64,000 nucleotides of DNA from the NCBI RefSeq assembly GCF_001612785.1, contig NZ_BDBC01000010.1, positions 1 through 64,000 of the forward strand. The letters run 5' to 3'. The position numbers and the translations under genes are program-made. The notes below the pieces were generated by a model. It searched no databases, was not told where the DNA came from, and saw nothing but the letters and a program-made list of their open reading frames with translations. How positions within the stretch are numbered: the first letter of the stretch is position 1; every line of letters begins with the position of its first letter. The DNA comes from Nocardia beijingensis NBRC 16342. GTDB lineage: Bacteria; Actinomycetota; Actinomycetes; Mycobacteriales; Mycobacteriaceae. This document shows positions 47,217-60,033 of the stretch, piece by piece.

Positions 47217-48005
47217 ATGACCACCAGCGAGCAAACCGGGTACGTGACGACCGTCGACGGCGTCCTCCAGATCACCATCGCCACTGCCGCCAACGGCACG
47301 TCCATGGACTTCGCGGGCATCAACGCGGGCACCGCCGCACTGCGTTCGCTCGGGTCCGAGGTGGGCGCGGTGTTGCTGCGCGGCGCGGGCGCGAACTTCT
47401 GCGCGGGTGGCGACGTGCGCGGTTTCGCCGCGGCGCAGGACCGCTCGGCGCACATCCACGGTCTCGCCACCGAATTGCACGAGTTCGTTCGCGCGCTGGA
47501 CGCGACGGCGGTTCCGGTGGTGGCCGCGGTGCAGGGTTGGGCGGCGGGCGCGGGCATGAGCCTCGTCTGCGTGGCCGATATCGCCATCGGCGGGCCCGGC
47601 ACGAAACTGCGCCCCGCGTATCCCGGCATCGGCCTGAGTCCCGACGGCGGCATGTCCTGGACGCTGCCGCGCATCGTCGGGCGGGCTCCGGCACGGGCAA
47701 TCCTGCTCACCGACGCCGTGCTGGATGCCGACGAGGCGGTGCGCCTCGGCGTGCTCAGCAGGCTGGTCCCCGACGGCGAGATCGCCGAGGAGGCGCAGCG
47801 CCTCGCGCGGGCCCTTGCCACCGGACCGCGTTCCACCCACGCGAGCATCAAGTCGCTGCTGCGGCAGTCGGACACGGCGACACTGAGCGATCAGCTCGAC
47901 AGCGAGCGCGACGGGATCGCCGCGGCCGCGGGCTCCGCCGCGGGACGTGAAGGCGTCGACGCGTTCGTCGCGAAGCGCAAACCGGACTACGCCGGGCTCG
48001 CCTGA
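47217..48005 (+). CDS. Enoyl-CoA hydratase/isomerase family protein
   Basis: This 262-residue crotonase-fold protein has the oxyanion-hole segment AGANFCAGGDVRGF (AGGD) and GWAAGAGMSLVCVADIAIGGPG. The position of the catalytic glutamates of true hydratases is occupied by PAYPGIGLSPDGGMSW, where the Asp/Glu pattern is closer to that of isomerases or other crotonases. The reaction is therefore unresolved. ATG 47217. Confidence 0.85.
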   Translation: MTTSEQTGYVTTVDGVLQITIATAANGTSMDFAGINAGTAALRSLGSEVGAVLLRGAGANFCAGGDVRGFAAAQDRSAHIHGLATELHEFVRALDATAVPVVAAVQGWAAGAGMSLVCVADIAIGGPGTKLRPAYPGIGLSPDGGMSWTLPRIVGRAPARAILLTDAVLDADEAVRLGVLSRLVPDGEIAEEAQRLARALATGPRSTHASIKSLLRQSDTATLSDQLDSERDGIAAAAGSAAGREGVDAFVAKRKPDYAGLA

Positions 48006-48012
48006 TCGGGCG

Positions 48013-48876
48013 TCACTCCCGGGTCGAGAGCACGAATTTCGCCACCGCGTCGGTGAACGAGTCGTTGTCGTCACCGGCCGCGGTGTGCGCGGCGCCGCCG
48101 ATCTCCACCAGTTGAGCGTGCGGCACGAGCCGCTGGAACGCCTCGGCTCCTTCAGCGCTCACCACGTCCGAGCGCATGCCGCGCACCAGCAGCACCGGGA
48201 TGCGCAGCGCCCGCGCCGCGTCCTCCATCGGCTCGATCATCGCGGACGGGTCCTCGACCCGGTCGCTGAGCATGTCCGGATCCCAGTGCCAGTACCAGCG
48301 ACCGTCGCGCTCGCGCAGATTGCGCAGCAGGCCCTCGGGGCTCTTCGGGCGCGGGCGGTGCGGCAGATACTCGGCGACCGCGTCGGCGGCCTGCTCCAGA
48401 CTGTCGAAGCCGTCACGGTGCTTGCCGAGGAAGTCGATCACCCGTGCCACCCCTTCCGGCTCGGGCCGGGTGACGATGTCGACGAGCACCAGCGCGCTGA
48501 TCGCCTCTCCGCCGGGCCGCGCGGTGGCGAGCAGACCGGTGATTCCCCCCATGCTGGCACCCACGACCACGGCGGGCTCGCCCAGCTGTTCGAGCACCAG
48601 CAGCAGGTCGTCGACCATGGTCTGGCGCCGATAGTCGCGATCCGGCGCCCACTCGCTGTCGCCGTGGCCGCGGGCGTCGACCGTGACGACCCGCATCCCC
48701 GACGCGCCGAGCCGGGCGCCGGTCTTCTTCCACGAATGGCGGGTCTGCCCGCCACCGTGCAAGAAGACGACGAGCGGGCCGTCGGCCGGGCCGAACTGAT
48801 CGGCGGCCAGCTCGATTCCGCCCGAACCGCGCAGCCGGAGCCGGGACGGTTCGAGAAGATAGTTCGCATTACTCAC
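48013..48876 (-). CDS. Alpha/beta-fold hydrolase
   Basis: This 287-residue hydrolase has FLHGGGQTRHSWKKTG (oxyanion region), the nucleophile elbow VVGASMGGITG (Ser) and a C-terminal His in EIGGAAHTAAGD. The acid is probably in the VRGMRSDVVS loop. Substrate unknown. The start is GTG 48876 (MSNANYLL). Convergent with the crotonase gene. Confidence 0.85.
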   Translation of the reverse strand: MSNANYLLEPSRLRLRGSGGIELAADQFGPADGPLVVFLHGGGQTRHSWKKTGARLGASGMRVVTVDARGHGDSEWAPDRDYRRQTMVDDLLLVLEQLGEPAVVVGASMGGITGLLATARPGGEAISALVLVDIVTRPEPEGVARVIDFLGKHRDGFDSLEQAADAVAEYLPHRPRPKSPEGLLRNLRERDGRWYWHWDPDMLSDRVEDPSAMIEPMEDAARALRIPVLLVRGMRSDVVSAEGAEAFQRLVPHAQLVEIGGAAHTAAGDDNDSFTDAVAKFVLSTRE

Positions 48877-48934
48877 GATCCGTAGGATCGCACAACGCCG
48901 GGCCGCGCTGGCGCGAACCCGGCGTTTCGAGGGT

Positions 48935-49174
48935 TCAGCAGGCGAGATTGCCCGCGAAGAACAGGCACGCGATCTTGGCGTTCACCGACGCGGAGATGGT
49001 GGAGGAGCCGCTGGAGGTGTACTCCTCGGCGACCGGGGCGGTCGTGGTCTCCGTGGCGGGCTCGAGCCGCAGCGGGGCCGCACTCGCGACGGCGGCGCCG
49101 CTGCTGAGAGCGGCGCAGAAGGCCAGGGTCGCGGTCGTGCCGCGCAGCGCGCCGCGGACGGTGGTGTTGTGCAT
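48935..49174 (-). CDS. Small secreted protein
   Basis: The 79-residue frame begins MHNTTVRGALRGTTATLAFC with a hydrophobic core and AAVASAA-like cleavage region, indicating a Sec signal peptide. The mature part is short, Thr/Ser-rich and ends ASVNAKIACLFFAGNLAC with two cysteines that may form a disulfide. AGGAGC lies a few bases before ATG 49174. Unrecognised family; likely exported. Confidence 0.72.
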   Translation of the reverse strand: MHNTTVRGALRGTTATLAFCAALSSGAAVASAAPLRLEPATETTTAPVAEEYTSSGSSTISASVNAKIACLFFAGNLAC

Positions 49175-49223
49175 GGAACAGCTCCTCACTCGTTACTCGG
49201 TCGATCACACACAGACGCCCGAT

Positions 49224-49907
49224 TCAGGGCAGGCGCCAGTCAACCGGTTCGGCCCCCAGTTCGTCGAGCAATTCGTTCACTCGCGAGAAGGGGCGGGAAC
49301 CGAAGAATCCACGAGACGCCGACAGCGGCGACGGATGCGCGGACTCGATGTAGGGCACCTCGGCCTCGGTCAGCAGCGGTTTGAGCGTCGCCGCGTCGCG
49401 GCCCCACAGGATCGCGACCAACGGCTCGTCCCTGGCGACCAAGGCGCGGATCGCCTGCTCGGTGACCGCCTCCCACCCCTTGCCGCGGTGCGAGGCAGGC
49501 TTGCCGGGCGACACGGTGAGCACTCGGTTGAGCATCAGCACACCCTGATCCGACCACGGGCTCAGATCGCCGCAGGACGGCGTCGGGTGGCCGAGATCCT
49601 TGCTGTATTCGGCGAAGATGTTGGCCAGGCTGCGCGGGATCGGCGAAACGTCCGGCGCCACGGAGAAACTCAGTCCCATCGGATGGCCAGGCGTCGGGTA
49701 CGGATCCTGGCCGACGACGAGCACGCGCACCGCGTCGAACGGACGCTGGAAGGCCCGAAGGACGTTGTCACCCGAGGGCAGGTAGCCACGGCCGGCGGCG
49801 TTCTCGGCACGAAGGAATTCGCCCATGGCGGCAATCCGATCCGCCACCGGCTCGAGTGCCTTCGCCCATCCCGGATCCATGATTTCCGACAGTGGTTTCG
49901 CGCCCAT
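49224..49907 (-). CDS. ung: Uracil-DNA glycosylase
   Basis: Removes uracil from DNA. The 227-residue family 1 enzyme has [18 protein letters not shown] (catalytic Asp), LMLNRVLTV and [24 protein letters not shown] 49907 ([14 protein letters not shown]). It directly follows thiL on the same strand, as in M. tuberculosis. Confidence 0.96.
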   Translation of the reverse strand: MGAKPLSEIMDPGWAKALEPVADRIAAMGEFLRAENAAGRGYLPSGDNVLRAFQRPFDAVRVLVVGQDPYPTPGHPMGLSFSVAPDVSPIPRSLANIFAEYSKDLGHPTPSCGDLSPWSDQGVLMLNRVLTVSPGKPASHRGKGWEAVTEQAIRALVARDEPLVAILWGRDAATLKPLLTEAEVPYIESAHPSPLSASRGFFGSRPFSRVNELLDELGAEPVDWRLP

Positions 49908-49918
49908 GACCGCACAAC

Positions 49919-51097
49919 TTAGCGTGGCCGGTCGCCGGATGACGAGTCCGCCCCACGGAACGATTCCCAGCCGCCGTCGCCGGTCTGCGCAACGCCGTCG
50001 ACGGTGAGCCCGCGACCGGCCACAACCCGCCCGATCGCGACCCATCCGGGGGGAAGCGCGCGGTCCGGCGCCCAGGCGCCCGCGAAGGCATGGTCCTCGC
50101 CGCCGGTCAGGATCCATTGCGCCGCATCGGCTTCCAGCAGCGCCGCGATGGGTTCCAGCGCGGGATCGCGCAAGGCGGCCGAATCCAGGTCGATGGCGAC
50201 ACCCGAGGACGACGCGATGTGCCCCAGGTCCGCGAGCAACCCGTCGGACACATCGGTCAGCGCGTGCAGGCCGATGTCGGACGCACCGGTCTCGGCGCCT
50301 GCGCTTGTCGAGCCCGCGCGCGCTTCGCGATCGAGCGGGACCGGTCCGGACGACTCAGCGCCCGGGTCCGCGGACGGGCTGAGCGCTGCGAAGTCGGGGC
50401 GCGCGGTCGTGTCGCTGCCAGCCGCCTTGGTTCGGGCTGAAATCCCCTGAGTTGTAGCATCTTCCGGGCCTGCGCGTCGCCCGCGTCCGAGCGCGTCCAG
50501 AACGAGCGCGTACGGCGGCTGCGGAACGCGATGCGCGGCAAGGGCTTCCGCGACCTCGGGACCGGTCGCTCCGGCGGTGAACGCGGCCAGGCCCGCGGCC
50601 GACCAGCCGAGGCGGCCCGCCACCGCGACGACATCGCCCACGCGCGCTCCCGCTCGGGTGACCGGCACGCCGCGGCCGGGATCGCCGAAGGCGGTGACGG
50701 AGACGACCAGTTCACGGCTGCGAACCAGGTCGCCGCCCGCGATGGACGCGCCCGCCCTGGCGGCTTCGGCCCACATGCCGTCGGCGAGGCCGTCGATCAC
50801 CGCGAGCGGGGTATCGGCCGGGCAGCCGAGCGCGACGACGAACGCGGTCGGCGTAGCCCCCATGGCCACCACGTCGGCGGCGTTCTGCGCGATCGCCTTG
50901 CGGCCGACGTCCTCGGGACTGGACCAGTCCAGCCGGAAGTGCCGGTCCTGCACGAGCATGTCGGTGGTCACCACGAACCGGCCGTCCGGCGCGGCGACCA
51001 GCGCCGCGTCGTCGCCGGGGCCGAGCAGGACACCCGGCGCCTGCACGCGGCCCGCGTTGATGCGCTCGATCAGCGCGAACTCGCCCAGTTCACGCAC
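49919..51097 (-). CDS. thiL: Thiamine-monophosphate kinase with a low-complexity insertion
   Basis: Phosphorylates thiamine phosphate to the diphosphate cofactor. Motifs: [74 protein letters not shown] and GGEDHAF. The family normally joins the VLDALGRGR segment to the TDVSDG strand directly. Here about 65 residues rich in Ala, Ser, Thr and Pro (residues about 210-280) intervene. The start is uncertain: GTG 51097 gives 392 residues but a shorter N-terminus than in mycobacteria, and no better start is seen upstream. Confidence 0.9.
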   Translation of the reverse strand: MRELGEFALIERINAGRVQAPGVLLGPGDDAALVAAPDGRFVVTTDMLVQDRHFRLDWSSPEDVGRKAIAQNAADVVAMGATPTAFVVALGCPADTPLAVIDGLADGMWAEAARAGASIAGGDLVRSRELVVSVTAFGDPGRGVPVTRAGARVGDVVAVAGRLGWSAAGLAAFTAGATGPEVAEALAAHRVPQPPYALVLDALGRGRRAGPEDATTQGISARTKAAGSDTTARPDFAALSPSADPGAESSGPVPLDREARAGSTSAGAETGASDIGLHALTDVSDGLLADLGHIASSSGVAIDLDSAALRDPALEPIAALLEADAAQWILTGGEDHAFAGAWAPDRALPPGWVAIGRVVAGRGLTVDGVAQTGDGGWESFRGADSSSGDRPR

Positions 51098-51264
51098 TGT
51101 CCTCGGGGCCCTGCTGGCGCTGATGACCGATCCTCTCCGGCGCGCTGCTTGCTGGAATGAGCCCGACGGTACCCTTTCGGAGGCACTCGAGTACCACCCG
51201 GCCCCGCGCCCTGCGGCGGGGCGGCGACCAGCGCCGACGCGCGACGAGGAAAGGATCGGTGAGC

Positions 51265-52008
51265 ATGGCGGCGGATTCGTCGGACCGTGATTCGGCGGAG
51301 CCCGAACACGAACGCACCGATGCCAGGACTCCCGGGAGCGCCCCGGCGGAGCCCACGGCCCCGGGCGGCACGGACGATGACCCGCAGACCGCTCCCTCCT
51401 CCGCCGCGAAGAGCGCGGACAGCGCGAAAGCCGACGCCGCCGAGGCGGACAGCCGACCCGCGCCGGCCCAGGCACACCAGTACCCGCCCGCGCTCATCGC
51501 CACGGCGGTGGCGCTTCCGGTCGTGCTGGTCGTCGCGGTGCTCGTCGCCGCCGTGCTCGCGCGCCGCGCGCCTGTCGAACGCGAACCGCTGGTGCTCGGC
51601 CCCGTCCCGGCTCCGGCGGCGGAGGGTCCGGCTTGCGCCGCCCTGCTGCCCGCCCTGCCGGCGGACCTGGGTGAGTTCACGAAATCGACCCTGGTCGAGC
51701 CCGCTCCTCCCGCCACCCGCGCATGGCAGCGCGCCGCGGGCGGCGACCCGATCGTGCTGCGCTGCGGGTTGGATCGCCCGCTGGAGTTCAACCGCGCCTC
51801 GCCGTTGCAGATCGTGAACGGCGTGCAGTGGTTCGAGGTCCGCGACCAAGCCGCCAAGGCGAGCACGTGGTTCGCCGTCGACCGGGGGACCTATGTCGCC
51901 CTCACCGTCCCCGACGGCTCGGGTCCGACACCGCTGCAAGAAGTCTCCGACACCATCACCGCCAGCCTTCCGCCCCAGCCGATCGACCCGGGACCGCTGC
52001 CCAACTGA
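51265..52008 (+). CDS. DUF3515 membrane-anchored protein
   Basis: The 247-residue protein has a disordered acidic/Pro-rich head (1-68), one membrane helix (YPPALIATAVALPVVLVVAVLVAAVLA, about 71-98) and an outer DUF3515 domain with two cysteines (GPACAALLPALPADLGEF, LRCGLDRPLEF). The counterpart is M. tuberculosis Rv2980. ATG 51265 was chosen nine bases after AAGGA; GTG 51259 is possible. Divergent from thiL. Confidence 0.85.
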   Translation: MAADSSDRDSAEPEHERTDARTPGSAPAEPTAPGGTDDDPQTAPSSAAKSADSAKADAAEADSRPAPAQAHQYPPALIATAVALPVVLVVAVLVAAVLARRAPVEREPLVLGPVPAPAAEGPACAALLPALPADLGEFTKSTLVEPAPPATRAWQRAAGGDPIVLRCGLDRPLEFNRASPLQIVNGVQWFEVRDQAAKASTWFAVDRGTYVALTVPDGSGPTPLQEVSDTITASLPPQPIDPGPLPN

Positions 52009-52297
52009 CGCGGCTCGCGCGGCGCTCGCTGCCCGGTCCCGGCATGGATGTCGAGCATGCCGCCCTGGCCGCGGGCGTCGCGCGCGGGCTCGCGTTCCCC
52101 GCGTCCGCCCGATCATCCGGCGGCTGGCAATTCTTCAGCAACCGTCGGCCCCCTGGTCGCAGCCGCCGAACGATGCGCTGCGGGAGCGCGTACTGATCTC
52201 CCGAGAACCCCGCGCGGTCCCGCCGATTCCACGTATCGCCGATGACTGACCGGGCAGCCGGTGATTGCTCGCCGAATCGCTGCCGCGCCGTCCAGCC

Positions 52298-53401
52298 CTA
52301 GCGCAGACCGGTGCCGCGGACGAGCGCTGTTTCGATGAGCGTGGAGACGAGCGCTGCGTAGTCGATGCCGGTGGCCTCCCACATGCGCGGGTACATGGAG
52401 ATCGCGGTGAATCCCGGCATCGTGTTGATCTCGTTGATCACCGGCCCCTGCTCGGTGACGAAGAAGTCGACCCGCGCCAGGCCCTGGCAGTCGAGGGCGC
52501 GGAAGGCGCGCACGGCCAGTTCCCTGACCTGGTCGGACACCTCGTCGTCCAGTTTCGCTGGAACGTCGAATTCGCAGACGTCGTCGAGGTACTTGGTGTC
52601 GAAGTCGTAGAACGCGGGCCCGTCGGCGGTGACGCCGGTCTCCGGCATCCGGATCTCCGCGACCACGCTCGCCTCGACCCGGCCGTCCGGGAACTCCAGC
52701 ACCCCGCACTCCACCTCGCGTCCGACGATCCCCGCTTCGACGATGACCTTCGGGTCGTGCACGCGCGCCGCGGCGATGGCCGCGTCCAGCTCGTTCCAGT
52801 CCTCGACCCTGGTGATGCCGATCGAGGAGCCGCCGCGCGCCGGTTTGACGAAGACGGGCAGTCCCAGGCGCAGCCGGTCCTCCTCGGCGACCGTCGCGGC
52901 GCCCGGCCGCAATACCACCTGGGTGCCGACCGGCAGCCCCTCCGCCGCGAGCAGCTTCTTGGTGAATTCCTTGTCCATGCCCGCCGCGCTGGCCAGCACA
53001 CCCGGACCGACATAGGGAATTCCGGCGAGTTCCAGCATCCCTTGCAAGGTGCCGTCCTCACCGAACGGGCCGTGCAGGATCGGGAACACCACGTCGACCG
53101 AGCCGAGCGCGGCGCCGGGATCGTCCAGCGCGATCAGCGCCCCGGAGCGACTCGGATCCGCGGCCAGGGTCAGTGCCGTGCCGGTGGCGTCCACCGAGGG
53201 CAGGGCGCGATCGTGGATGCCGAGCGCGGCCACCTCCGAACCGCCGAGCACCCAGCGGCCCTCCGCGGTGATGCCGATCGGCACCACCTCGTACTTCTCC
53301 TGATCCAGGTGGCGCAGCACGCTACCGGCCGATACGCAGGACACGGCGTGCTCGTTGCTGCGCCCGCCGAACACCACAGCCACCCTGATCCGGTTCGTCA
53401 T
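52298..53401 (-). CDS. ddl: D-alanine-D-alanine ligase
   Basis: Makes the D-Ala-D-Ala ends of peptidoglycan precursors. The 367-residue ATP-grasp enzyme has [77 protein letters not shown] and SMYPRMW. ATG 53401. Leftward, paired with gpsA. The 289 bases to its left (52009-52297) hold no gene. Confidence 0.97.
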   Translation of the reverse strand: MTNRIRVAVVFGGRSNEHAVSCVSAGSVLRHLDQEKYEVVPIGITAEGRWVLGGSEVAALGIHDRALPSVDATGTALTLAADPSRSGALIALDDPGAALGSVDVVFPILHGPFGEDGTLQGMLELAGIPYVGPGVLASAAGMDKEFTKKLLAAEGLPVGTQVVLRPGAATVAEEDRLRLGLPVFVKPARGGSSIGITRVEDWNELDAAIAAARVHDPKVIVEAGIVGREVECGVLEFPDGRVEASVVAEIRMPETGVTADGPAFYDFDTKYLDDVCEFDVPAKLDDEVSDQVRELAVRAFRALDCQGLARVDFFVTEQGPVINEINTMPGFTAISMYPRMWEATGIDYAALVSTLIETALVRGTGLR

Positions 53402-53476
53402 GCCCCGAACCGTACCCGTTTCGGAACGCGGTCCCACCGCTGACCGTCCCGGACACTCACCCGTGGCGAGCCGGGA

Positions 53477-54472
53477 TCACTCCGGCTTCATCCGCCGCCC
53501 GAGCAGGTTGCCGACGGCTTCGCGCACCGAGAGCCCTTCGTGACAGACCTGATGCACCGCAGTGGTCAGCGGCATCTCGACGCCGTGCCGCTCGGCCAGC
53601 GCGCGCACCGATGTGCACGACTTCACACCCTCGGCGACTTGGCCATGAGTGGCCGACTGAGCGGCGTCCATGGAACCGCCCGCGCCGAGCACATGACCGA
53701 ACGACCGGTTGCGCGACAACGGGGAGGTGCAGGTGGCGACCAGATCGCCGACTCCGGCCAGACCCGCGAGCGTCACCGGTTCCGCGCCGAGGGCCACTCC
53801 GAGCCGGATGATCTCCGCCAAGCCGCGGGTGATCAGGCTGGCGATCGAGTTGTCGCCGAGGCCCATCCCCGACGCGATGCCGCAGGCGAGCGCGATGACG
53901 TTCTTGCACGCCCCACCGATCTCGCAGCCGACCACGTCGGTATTGGTGTAGGGCCGGAAGTATCCGGTCGCGCAGGCGTGCTGCACCGCGACCGCGCGAT
54001 CGTTGTCCGAGCAGGCGACCACGGTCGCCGCGGGCTGGCCAACCGCGATCTCGCGCGCCAGGTTCGGCCCGGACAGCACCGCGATCCGGCTCGCGTCCGC
54101 GCCGCTGACCTCCTCGATCACCTGGCTCATCCGCAGCAGCGTGCCGGTCTCGATGCCTTTCGCCAAGCTCAGCAGCGTGGCATCGCCGGGGATCAATCCC
54201 TTCCACTCCGCGAGGTTGGCCCGCAGCGATTGCGACGGCACCGCCAGCACGACGATGTCGGCTCCGTCCAGCGCGACCGCCGGGTCGTGGGTGGCCGCGA
54301 CCGGCGGCAGCGGAATATCCGACAGGTAATCGGGATTGCGATGTTCGGAGGCCAGCGTCGCGGCGACCTCCGGCCGCCGGGCCCAGATCGTGACCTCGGT
54401 TCCCGCGTCCGCCAACACCTTCGCGAACGCGGTGCCCCACGATCCCGCGCCCAGCACAGCCGCCCTCGTCAT
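53477..54472 (-). CDS. gpsA: Glycerol-3-phosphate dehydrogenase [NAD(P)+]
   Basis: Provides sn-glycerol-3-phosphate for phospholipids. The 331-residue enzyme has [20 protein letters not shown] (NAD fold), [40 protein letters not shown] (catalytic Lys) and [12 protein letters not shown] 54472 ([10 protein letters not shown]). Divergent from fbiD, with 31 bases between starts. Confidence 0.96.
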   Translation of the reverse strand: MTRAAVLGAGSWGTAFAKVLADAGTEVTIWARRPEVAATLASEHRNPDYLSDIPLPPVAATHDPAVALDGADIVVLAVPSQSLRANLAEWKGLIPGDATLLSLAKGIETGTLLRMSQVIEEVSGADASRIAVLSGPNLAREIAVGQPAATVVACSDNDRAVAVQHACATGYFRPYTNTDVVGCEIGGACKNVIALACGIASGMGLGDNSIASLITRGLAEIIRLGVALGAEPVTLAGLAGVGDLVATCTSPLSRNRSFGHVLGAGGSMDAAQSATHGQVAEGVKSCTSVRALAERHGVEMPLTTAVHQVCHEGLSVREAVGNLLGRRMKPE

Positions 54473-54503
54473 CAGCCCAATATGCCATGGAAGGATTGCT
54501 CGC

Positions 54504-55187
54504 ATGCGCCCGCACGCCGTGCATGCCGTGATCGCGGTCAAGAGCCTCGATCGGGCCAAGAGCCGACTGGCCGACCGGCTGCGCCCGGAGCACCGGGCCC
54601 GGCTGGTGCTCGCCATGCTCGCCGACACCGTCACCGCCACCGCGGCGGTCGGCGAGATCGTTTCGGTCACCGTGGTCACGCCCGACCCCGCCGTCGCCGA
54701 CCTGGCCCGCACGCTCGGCGCCGAAGTCCATCCGGAACCGCGCCGGCAGCACGCCGACGGGCTGAACACCGCGCTCGCCGCGACCGCCGCCGCGTTGCGC
54801 GGCGCGCACGGCCCGATCGATCTGCTCGCACTGCAAGCCGATCTGCCCGCGCTGCGCACGGAAGAACTGTCGGACATGCTCGCCGCCGCCCCGCGCGGAC
54901 TGCGCTCGATCGTGATCGATCACGAGGGCAGCGGCACCGCCGCGCTCGTGGTGCGCGACCCGGTCGCCGCGCTCGATCCCCGTTTCGGCCCCGGCTCGGC
55001 CCGCAGCCATATCGACGCGGGCGCGGTCGATCTCGCCGGGGATTGGCCGGGCCTGCGCTTGGACGTCGACACACCCGCCGACCTCGACCGCGCGGTGGCC
55101 CTGGGGGCCGGAACCGCGACGCGTGCTGTCCTGCACGACATCGGCTGGCCGGGCGGCGTTCACGAGCCCGTTCCACACGTGTGCTAG
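54504..55187 (+). CDS. fbiD: Phosphoenolpyruvate/2-phospholactate guanylyltransferase of F420 synthesis
   Basis: FbiD (CofC) couples GTP to phosphoenolpyruvate in mycobacteria, or to 2-phospholactate in archaea, to start F420 assembly. The 227-residue protein has [21 protein letters not shown] (nucleotide-binding), [13 protein letters not shown] and [22 protein letters not shown] lies eight bases before ATG 54504. It corresponds to M. tuberculosis Rv2983. The nearby FDOR-type gene at 62347 fits an F420-using organism. Confidence 0.9.
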   Translation: MRPHAVHAVIAVKSLDRAKSRLADRLRPEHRARLVLAMLADTVTATAAVGEIVSVTVVTPDPAVADLARTLGAEVHPEPRRQHADGLNTALAATAAALRGAHGPIDLLALQADLPALRTEELSDMLAAAPRGLRSIVIDHEGSGTAALVVRDPVAALDPRFGPGSARSHIDAGAVDLAGDWPGLRLDVDTPADLDRAVALGAGTATRAVLHDIGWPGGVHEPVPHVC

Positions 55188-55270
55188 CCGGTCGCCATGG
55201 TGGCGTGAGACACATGACGATCCCGGTCGCGGGATGCACACGACCTCTCCGGTAGGGGATGATCGTTGGC

Positions 55271-57426
<2,156 letters not shown>

Positions 57427-57430
<4 letters not shown>

Positions 57431-58392
57431 ACGCCAAAACGGGGTTCGAACAGGAGGGGGGCCCGTTCTGGGATCCCCGCGTCACCGCCAACATCCACGC
57501 CGCGGGAGCGGTGCTGTGGCGTGAATCGTCCGCGGGTGCGATCGAGATCGCACTCGTCCACCGTCCCAAGTACGAGGACTGGTCGCTGCCGAAGGGCAAA
57601 CTCGACCCGGGTGAGACCCCGGTGCTGGCCGCGGTCCGTGAGGTCCGCGAGGAAACGGGGTTGGACAGCAGGCTCGGCCGCTACCTCGGCCATGTGACCT
57701 ACCCGATCCCCGGTCATCGCAAGCTGAAGCGGGTCGACTACTGGGCCGCCGAACAGGTGGGCGGGGAATTCACGGTCAACTCCGAGGTGGACGCACTCAG
57801 CTGGCATCCGCTGGATCGGGTGATGGACCAGCTGTCGTATCCGATGGATCGGCAGGTGGTGCGCGCCTTCACCCGGCTGCCTGCGCGCACCGACACCCTG
57901 CTGTTGGTCCGGCATGCCAAAGCGGGCCGCAGGGACCGCTTCAACGGTCCGGACGACCAGCGTCCGCTCGACCGCGACGGCGAGGCGCAGGCGCAGGCGC
58001 TCACGTCGAATCTGTTGGCATTCGGCGCATCCGAGGTCTACTCGGCTCCCCCGCTGCGTTGCGTGCAGTCCGTGGCGCCGCTGGCGGAGAAGCTCGGTGT
58101 CGAAATCACCGAGGAGCCTTTGCTTTCCGAAAACGGGTACGCCGAAAACCCGGACGAGGCCCGGGAGCGCTTTCGAGCCCTGGTGTCGGACAACGCCATT
58201 CGCGTGGTCTGCAGTCAGGGCAAAGTGATCCCCGATCTGCTGGGATGGCTGGCCGAACGCGACGGGATCGCGCTGCCGTCGGCGCGCAATCGCAAGGGCA
58301 GTGTGTGGGTGCTGTCGTTCGTCGACCATCGCCTGGTGGCCGCCGACCATCTGGATCGATCGCTGTCAGCCTACGTGGTGCGGTCGGATTAG
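57427..58392 (+). CDS. mutT1: MutT1: Nudix hydrolase fused to a histidine phosphatase domain
   Basis: This 321-residue two-domain protein has an N-terminal Nudix domain with [25 protein letters not shown], then a SixA-like phosphohistidine phosphatase domain from about residue 157 ([14 protein letters not shown]). In mycobacteria MutT1 hydrolyses 8-oxo-GTP/dGTP and diadenosine polyphosphates. GTG 57427 overlaps the ppk1 stop (GTGA), so the two are co-translated. Confidence 0.94.
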
Positions 58393-58478
58393 ACCGGCAG
58401 CCTCCGCGTCACCGCGCGGGTCGGCGGGCGCCGATCGGCGTCCACGGCCGTGCGATGCCGGTAGGCGGACAGCCGAAA

Positions 58479-58505
58479 ACGGCCCCGGGTGTCTCCCGGG
58501 GCCGT
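58479..58505. terminator. Bidirectional terminator between mutT1 and hupB
   Basis: An 11-bp perfect stem, ACGGCCCCGGG (58479-58489) with CCCGGGGCCGT (58495-58505), five-base loop, preceded by AAA on the plus strand. It lies between two convergent genes. Confidence 0.8.
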
Positions 58506-58575
58506 CTCGACGTTGAGGCGAATGGGCCCGGTCGTGGGGCCACGCATTCAGCGCCGATCCGGCGGTGGCTCGAGA

Positions 58576-59229
58576 TCAGCGGGTGCCGCGAGCCGGGGCC
58601 TTCTTGGCCGCCGTCTTCTTCGCGGTGGTCTTCTTGGCGGCGGTGGTGGTGGTCTTCTTGGCCGCCGTGGCCTTGGTGGCCGTCTTCTTGGCCGGAGCCT
58701 TCTTCGCGACCGCGGTCTTCTTCGCGGGCGCCTTCTTCGCAGCGGTCTTGGTGGCGGTCGTCTTGCGCGCGGTGCTCTTCGCCGGGGCCTTGGCGGCGGC
58801 CTTGCGGGCCGTGGTCTTGGCGGGCGCCTTGGTCGGCGTCGACTTCTTGGCGGCGGTTTTCTTGGCCGCCGTCTTCTTGGCCGCCGCCTTCTTCGCCGAC
58901 ACCGGCGCATTCACCCCGCGCTTGACGGCGGGCCCGGTCGCGGCCAGTTTCTGCTTACCCGCGATCACCGCCTTGAACTGGGCTCCGGGGCGGAACGCGG
59001 GCACCGAAGTGGGCTTGACCTTCACCGTTTCGCCGGTACGCGGGTTCCGTGCGACGCGAGCCGCACGCTTACGCTGTTCGAACACACCGAAACCGGTGAT
59101 GGTGACGCTCTGACCCTTGTGCACCGCGCGCACGATGGTGTCGACCACATGCTCGACTGCCGCGGTGGCCGTGCGCCTGTCCGTACCCAACTTTTCGGTC
59201 AGAACGTCGATCAGTTCCGCCTTGTTCAT
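58576..59229 (-). CDS. hupB: HupB, HU-like nucleoid protein with long Lys/Ala tail
   Basis: This 217-residue DNA-binding protein has an HU domain (residues 1-90: [53 protein letters not shown]). A histone-H1-like tail of about 115 residues follows, built from AAKK, PAKK and TAKK blocks, typical of Mycobacteriales. GGAGGA lies six to seven bases before ATG 59229. The tail is encoded by an imperfect repeat of GCCGTCTTCTTGG-like sequence at about 58600-58900. Confidence 0.97.
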   Translation of the reverse strand: MNKAELIDVLTEKLGTDRRTATAAVEHVVDTIVRAVHKGQSVTITGFGVFEQRKRAARVARNPRTGETVKVKPTSVPAFRPGAQFKAVIAGKQKLAATGPAVKRGVNAPVSAKKAAAKKTAAKKTAAKKSTPTKAPAKTTARKAAAKAPAKSTARKTTATKTAAKKAPAKKTAVAKKAPAKKTATKATAAKKTTTTAAKKTTAKKTAAKKAPARGTR

Positions 59230-59268
59230 TGAATCCTCCGCAGACTAATGGCCCGTCGTCGGACCGAC

Positions 59269-59298
59269 TAGGTACCACGGTAAACCCACTTTGGGCAA
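59269..59298 (-). promoter_or_regulatory. Candidate hupB promoter
   Basis: On the minus strand, TTGCCC (59293-59298), an 18-base spacer and TACCTA (59269-59274) lie about 40 bases before hupB. The -10 is imperfect. Confidence 0.35.
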
Positions 59299-59385
59299 GA
59301 GTCTATGTGCCACGCCAAAATTCATGTGGTTTAGCACACGTCCAGCTACCACAACTCCGGCTGCCCAGCTAACCGGCGGGGGTGA

Positions 59386-59994
59386 TTACGTCTGCGAAAT
59401 ATGTGCTGGCAGGGTAGTGGGTTTCCATGTTGGCCTTGCCTTTTCGAACCGGGCGATCGCGTCCTCCCGGCGCAGCGTCAGCCCGATGTCATCCAATCCC
59501 TCCAGCAGACGCCACCTGGTGTAGTCATCAATATCGAACGGCAACACGACGGTTGCGGCCGTCACCGTGCGCGCCTCGAGGTCCACAACCAATTCCAAGC
59601 CGGGCTGTTCCTCGAGCAACTTCCAGAGCATTTCGACATCGTTCTGTGACATCTGAGCGGCGACCAGACCGCCCTTGCCCGCATTGCCGCGGAAGATGTC
59701 GGCGAACCGGGATGAGATGACCACCCGAAAGCCGTAGTCCGACAGCGCCCAAACAGCGTGCTCACGCGACGATCCGGTACCGAAATCCGGACCCGCCACC
59801 AAGACACTACCCCTGTTGTATGGCGGGGTGTTCAGAATGAAGTCGGGATCGGTCCGCCATGCGGCGAACAAGCCGTCCTCGAATCCGGTCCGCGTCACCC
59901 GCTTGAGGTAGACCGCCGGGATGATCTGATCGGTATCGACATTGGAGCGGCGCAGCGGCACCCCGATGCCCTTGTGCACAGTGAAGGCTTCCAT
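59386..59994 (-). CDS. leuD: 3-isopropylmalate dehydratase small subunit
   Basis: With LeuC it isomerises isopropylmalate in leucine synthesis. The 202-residue protein has [37 protein letters not shown] and [15 protein letters not shown] segments. ATG 59994. 39 bases downstream of leuC; one leftward operon. Confidence 0.96.
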   Translation of the reverse strand: MEAFTVHKGIGVPLRRSNVDTDQIIPAVYLKRVTRTGFEDGLFAAWRTDPDFILNTPPYNRGSVLVAGPDFGTGSSREHAVWALSDYGFRVVISSRFADIFRGNAGKGGLVAAQMSQNDVEMLWKLLEEQPGLELVVDLEARTVTAATVVLPFDIDDYTRWRLLEGLDDIGLTLRREDAIARFEKARPTWKPTTLPAHISQT

Positions 59995-60033
59995 AACGAA
60001 TCTCCTGGGTTTGATTGAGGGAATCGGGGGCGG

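Noticed and set aside
52009..52297. Possible small gene between the DUF3515 gene and ddl
   Set aside because: Short Arg/Pro frames only, no ribosome site and no conserved motif visible.
58600..58900. Separate DNA repeat element
   Set aside because: The repetition is explained by the Lys/Ala-rich HupB tail (AAKK-type blocks), so it is coding repetition.
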